8,164 bases of DNA from Bacteroidota bacterium. GTDB lineage: Bacteria > Bacteroidota > Ignavibacteria > Kapaibacteriales > UBA2268. Shown piece by piece: positions 6,133 through 8,164 of the stretch. The notes beneath the pieces were generated by a model. That model was not told where the DNA came from, did no database searches, and saw only the letters and a list, made by a program, of their open reading frames with translations. The position numbers were made by a program, and so were the translations under genes. Each line of letters starts with the position of its first letter. Positions within the stretch are counted from its first letter, which is position 1. The stretch spans positions 1-8,164 of the forward strand of contig JAFRQN010000026.1 of assembly GCA_017428585.1 (NCBI GenBank), written 5' to 3'.

Positions 6133-7302
6133 TTATTGTGCATTTCTAACTACTCTAAATCCAATAAATATTTCACGTTGGATTCTATGTAATTCCACTT
6201 TTGATGCAACTTTAAGTTTTTCCAACCCATCTCTAAAACCACCACCTTTTACCATTCTTGTACTATCTGCAGATGGATTTGAAGGTCCTTTTGGATTATT
6301 AGATTGATTTGTTGAATAATAAGAATTGCTATACCAGTCCCAACACCATTCAGCAAGGTTGCCATTCATATCATATAATCCATAAGCATTTGGCATTTTT
6401 TGTTGTACTTTACTTGGTCTTGAGCTTGAGCCCGACATTCCATAATATGCATAGTTGCTAACAGGTTCAGGTACTCCCCATAAGCTGTTTGAACCTGCTT
6501 TTGCTGCATATTCCCATTCGGCTTCTGTTGGCAAACGATATCCGTTCTTTGAAAAATCACATTTTACATTAACATGTAATGCTTCACCATACGTTAATTC
6601 ACCATAAGGATCTTCTATAGTATAGCAAGGTTCTAACTTATGTAATTCTGATAATTTATTGCAAAAAGCAACTGCATCATAAAATCTTAAATAGTTAGCA
6701 GGACAATCTTCATCATCAGGAGAAAATGATGTAGAAGAAAATATCACTTCTTTGTATTGTTTTTGAGTAATTTCAGATGCAGACATATAGAATGAATTGA
6801 CAGTAACATTATGTTCTGGCTTAGAAGCTTCTATTGTTGAAGAATTATCTCCCATTACAAAAGTGCCGCCTTTTATTAATAACATAGTAGGATACATTGA
6901 GTTAGGTGCAACTGTATATGAAAATGTGTTTCCTTTTTTACCATTTGCATTTACAACATACATCTTGCCAGGTGCTAATTTTTCATTTGTAGTAATATTA
7001 ATAGTAGTATCAGTCCATTTGCCAGTATTAGCTACGACATCATTGGCTAAATATACTTTTCCACGTGTAGTTCCGAAATTCTTTCCTTGGATAGTATATC
7101 CATTTCCCATAATTAATTGAGTTACATTACCTGCAATTCCAGTAATAAACGGAGCATCTGGATCAATTTGAGGATCTAATGTATCTACTTCTGTTGTATC
7201 TTTGTTATCGCCGTTATTAGTATTAGTAGGTTCATCATCACTACAAGCGAATAAAAATGCTATAGAAAATAAAATTAAAAAGAATATATTTACTCTATTC
7301 AT
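6133..7302 (-). CDS. Surface-type lipoprotein with TIG/IPT domain and non-catalytic FGE-sulfatase (SUMF1) domain
   Basis: This 389-residue protein begins with a lipoprotein signal peptide ending in LFAC, so Cys20 should be lipidated. The next residues, SDDE, resemble the acidic lipoprotein export signal that sends Bacteroidota lipoproteins to the cell surface. Residues 25-50 are an Asn/Thr/Asp-rich linker. Residues 51-131 form a TIG/IPT Ig-like domain (PFITGIAG, IQGKNFG, GKVYLAN). Residues 140-387 form an FGE fold with its hallmarks: IKGGTFVMGD, ITQKQYKEV, YRLPTEAEWEYAAKAG, YGLYDMNGNLAEWCWDW, VKGGGFRDG and IGFRVVRN. True FGE uses two cysteines between the GG-S/G-F segment and the terminal GFR; none is present there, so sulfatase activation is unlikely. 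GldK/PorK of the T9SS is also an FGE-fold lipoprotein, but TIG is not usual in it. Many such lipoproteins are structural or ligand-binding. Its role is unknown. It lies 83 bases downstream of the DUF554 gene. Confidence 0.9.
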   Translation of the reverse strand: MNRVNIFFLILFSIAFLFACSDDEPTNTNNGDNKDTTEVDTLDPQIDPDAPFITGIAGNVTQLIMGNGYTIQGKNFGTTRGKVYLANDVVANTGKWTDTTINITTNEKLAPGKMYVVNANGKKGNTFSYTVAPNSMYPTMLLIKGGTFVMGDNSSTIEASKPEHNVTVNSFYMSASEITQKQYKEVIFSSTSFSPDDEDCPANYLRFYDAVAFCNKLSELHKLEPCYTIEDPYGELTYGEALHVNVKCDFSKNGYRLPTEAEWEYAAKAGSNSLWGVPEPVSNYAYYGMSGSSSRPSKVQQKMPNAYGLYDMNGNLAEWCWDWYSNSYYSTNQSNNPKGPSNPSADSTRMVKGGGFRDGLEKLKVASKVELHRIQREIFIGFRVVRNAQ

Positions 7303-7352
7303 AAATAAACCTATATTAAAAAATTATATTATAATTAATTTTAGTTAATTTT

Positions 7353-7383
7353 CAAAATTACAAAAAAACTATATAAATACAAA
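7353..7383 (-). promoter_or_regulatory. Possible Bacteroidota-type promoter for the lipoprotein gene
   Basis: On the minus strand, TTTG (7383-7380) and TAATTTTG (7360-7353) match both consensus boxes, with 19 bases between them. Transcription would start near 7346, giving a leader of about 43 bases before the ATG at 7302. A competing sigma70-like arrangement, TTGAAA (7355-7350) and TATAAT (7333-7328) with a 16-base spacer, overlaps it. The AT-rich context makes either match only moderately convincing. Confidence 0.42.
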
Positions 7384-7385
7384 AT

Positions 7386-8063
7386 TTAAATAAATATATA
7401 AAGTAATATAATTATTATTAATAATGAAGGTAATAAATTGGCTATTGCGATTTTTTTTATTTCTAAAATATTAATACCTAACATTAGTAATAATACCCCG
7501 CCTGTGGCATTTAATCCATTAATTATCTGAGGAGTTAGAAAATTATTTAACTGCATGGATAATAAAGTTAAAGCCGATTGAAATAAGAATAATGGAATAG
7601 CTGAAAATAGTATTCCGCTTCCAAATACTGAAGCTAATATTATAGATGATATTCCATCTAACAATGATTTTGTATAGAGCAAATCATTGTTATTCATAGT
7701 TCCTGCTTGTAATGTTCCTAAAAAGGTCATTGGACCAATACAAAAGAGAATAAACGCTGTAATTAATCCTTCGTTAAATTTATCACTTCCTATTTTAAAT
7801 GTTCTTTTTAGGAAATTACTCAATTTATAAAATTGATTTTCAATATTTAATAACGTTCCAATTAAAGCTCCTAACATTAAGCTTATAATTATATATATAA
7901 TATTTTCCATATTATATATCATTGTTATTCCTAAACAAATGGTAACGCAGCCAATAATTTGAAAGAAAATTAATTTATACTTTTCAGGTATTCCTTTTTT
8001 TATTAAAATTCCTATTATACTTCCAATAATAACGGTTAAGGTATTTAAAAAAGTTCCAATCAT
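7386..8063 (-). CDS. DUF554 family integral membrane protein
   Basis: This 225-residue protein is almost wholly hydrophobic, with about six or seven membrane helices and no signal peptide, so it belongs in the inner membrane. It carries the conserved DUF554 pattern (family of E. coli YqgA and B. subtilis YdfK): an N-terminal GTFLNTLTVIIGSIIG, the block FCIGPMTFLGTLQAG (107-121), the Lys-Ser-x-x-Asp-Gly segment at 132-137, the Gly-x-Gly at 148-150, and the closing GLNATGGVLLLMLGINIL and LLPSL. Length is normal for the family, and both ends look complete. The function is unknown; a transport role is often supposed but not shown. It is the upstream gene of a minus-strand pair with the TIG/FGE lipoprotein, 83 bases away, and nothing in the sequence links the two functionally. 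Confidence 0.92.
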   Translation of the reverse strand: MIGTFLNTLTVIIGSIIGILIKKGIPEKYKLIFFQIIGCVTICLGITMIYNMENIIYIIISLMLGALIGTLLNIENQFYKLSNFLKRTFKIGSDKFNEGLITAFILFCIGPMTFLGTLQAGTMNNNDLLYTKSLLDGISSIILASVFGSGILFSAIPLFLFQSALTLLSMQLNNFLTPQIINGLNATGGVLLLMLGINILEIKKIAIANLLPSLLIIIILLYIFI

Positions 8064-8100
8064 ATTGTTTTATTAGTAAAAATAAATATTATAATAACAT

Positions 8101-8132
8101 CAAAAATAAACAATAAAATATAACTATACAAT
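8101..8132 (-). promoter_or_regulatory. Possible Bacteroidota-type promoter for the DUF554 gene
   Basis: On the minus strand, TATTTTTG (8108-8101) matches the -7 box TAnnTTTG. Upstream, ATTG (8132-8129) is one mismatch from the -33 box TTTG, with a 20-base spacer. Transcription would begin near 8094, about 31 bases before the ATG at 8063. The remainder of 8064-8164 is AT-rich, with no gene or hairpin that I can support. Confidence 0.35.
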
Positions 8133-8164
8133 AAAAAACTAAATGATATATTAAAAATAAAAAA

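Noticed and set aside
6797..7120. 107-codon plus-strand open frame opposite the lipoprotein gene
   Set aside because: It lies antisense to the TIG/FGE coding sequence, which has unmistakable conserved motifs; the protein resembles nothing and no promoter or terminator serves it.
6133..7302. Annotation as an active sulfatase-modifying (formylglycine-generating) enzyme
   Set aside because: The catalytic cysteine pair near the C-terminus is absent.

Overview
The window is very AT-rich (roughly a quarter G+C by eye) and reads as chromosomal DNA of a Bacteroidota-type bacterium, or a close relative in the same superphylum. Four things support this. A secreted protein ends in a type IX secretion (T9SS) type A-like sorting domain. 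A lipoprotein carries an acidic Ser-Asp-Asp-Glu stretch straight after its lipid-modified cysteine. All six visible start codons lack a Shine-Dalgarno sequence. Three intergenic regions hold matches to the Bacteroidota promoter consensus (TTTG at about -33, TAnnTTTG at about -7). No mobile element, CRISPR array, tRNA or rRNA is visible.

Layout, plus strand: the 3' part of rsmE (16S rRNA m3U1498 methyltransferase) runs in from the left edge. A well-formed promoter follows at 551-580. Four genes then come in a row: a single-pass membrane protein with beta-rich Ig-like modules that distantly resembles GldM/PorM; a secreted T9SS cargo protein with a beta-sandwich-like domain; a fused two-domain PotB/PotC-type ABC permease; and recF, which starts 4 nt after the permease. 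A strong symmetric hairpin follows recF. No internal promoter or terminator of similar quality is seen, so 626-6086 may be one transcript.

Minus strand, convergent on the same hairpin: a DUF554 membrane protein (8063-7386), then a surface-type lipoprotein (7302-6133) made of a TIG/IPT domain and a formylglycine-generating-enzyme (FGE) fold without the catalytic cysteines. Each has its own plausible Bacteroidota-type promoter.

How the genes work together: RsmE and RecF are housekeeping functions (ribosome modification, recombinational repair). The rest is cell envelope: a T9SS substrate, a possible relative of a T9SS motor component, a surface lipoprotein with the same fold family as GldK/PorK, and a transporter subunit without its partners. 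The points most worth checking are the possible GldM relationship with its internal repeat, the fused Pot-type permease, and recF in an envelope-gene transcript. I see no convincing evidence of a wholly new multi-gene system such as a defence island or biosynthetic cluster.
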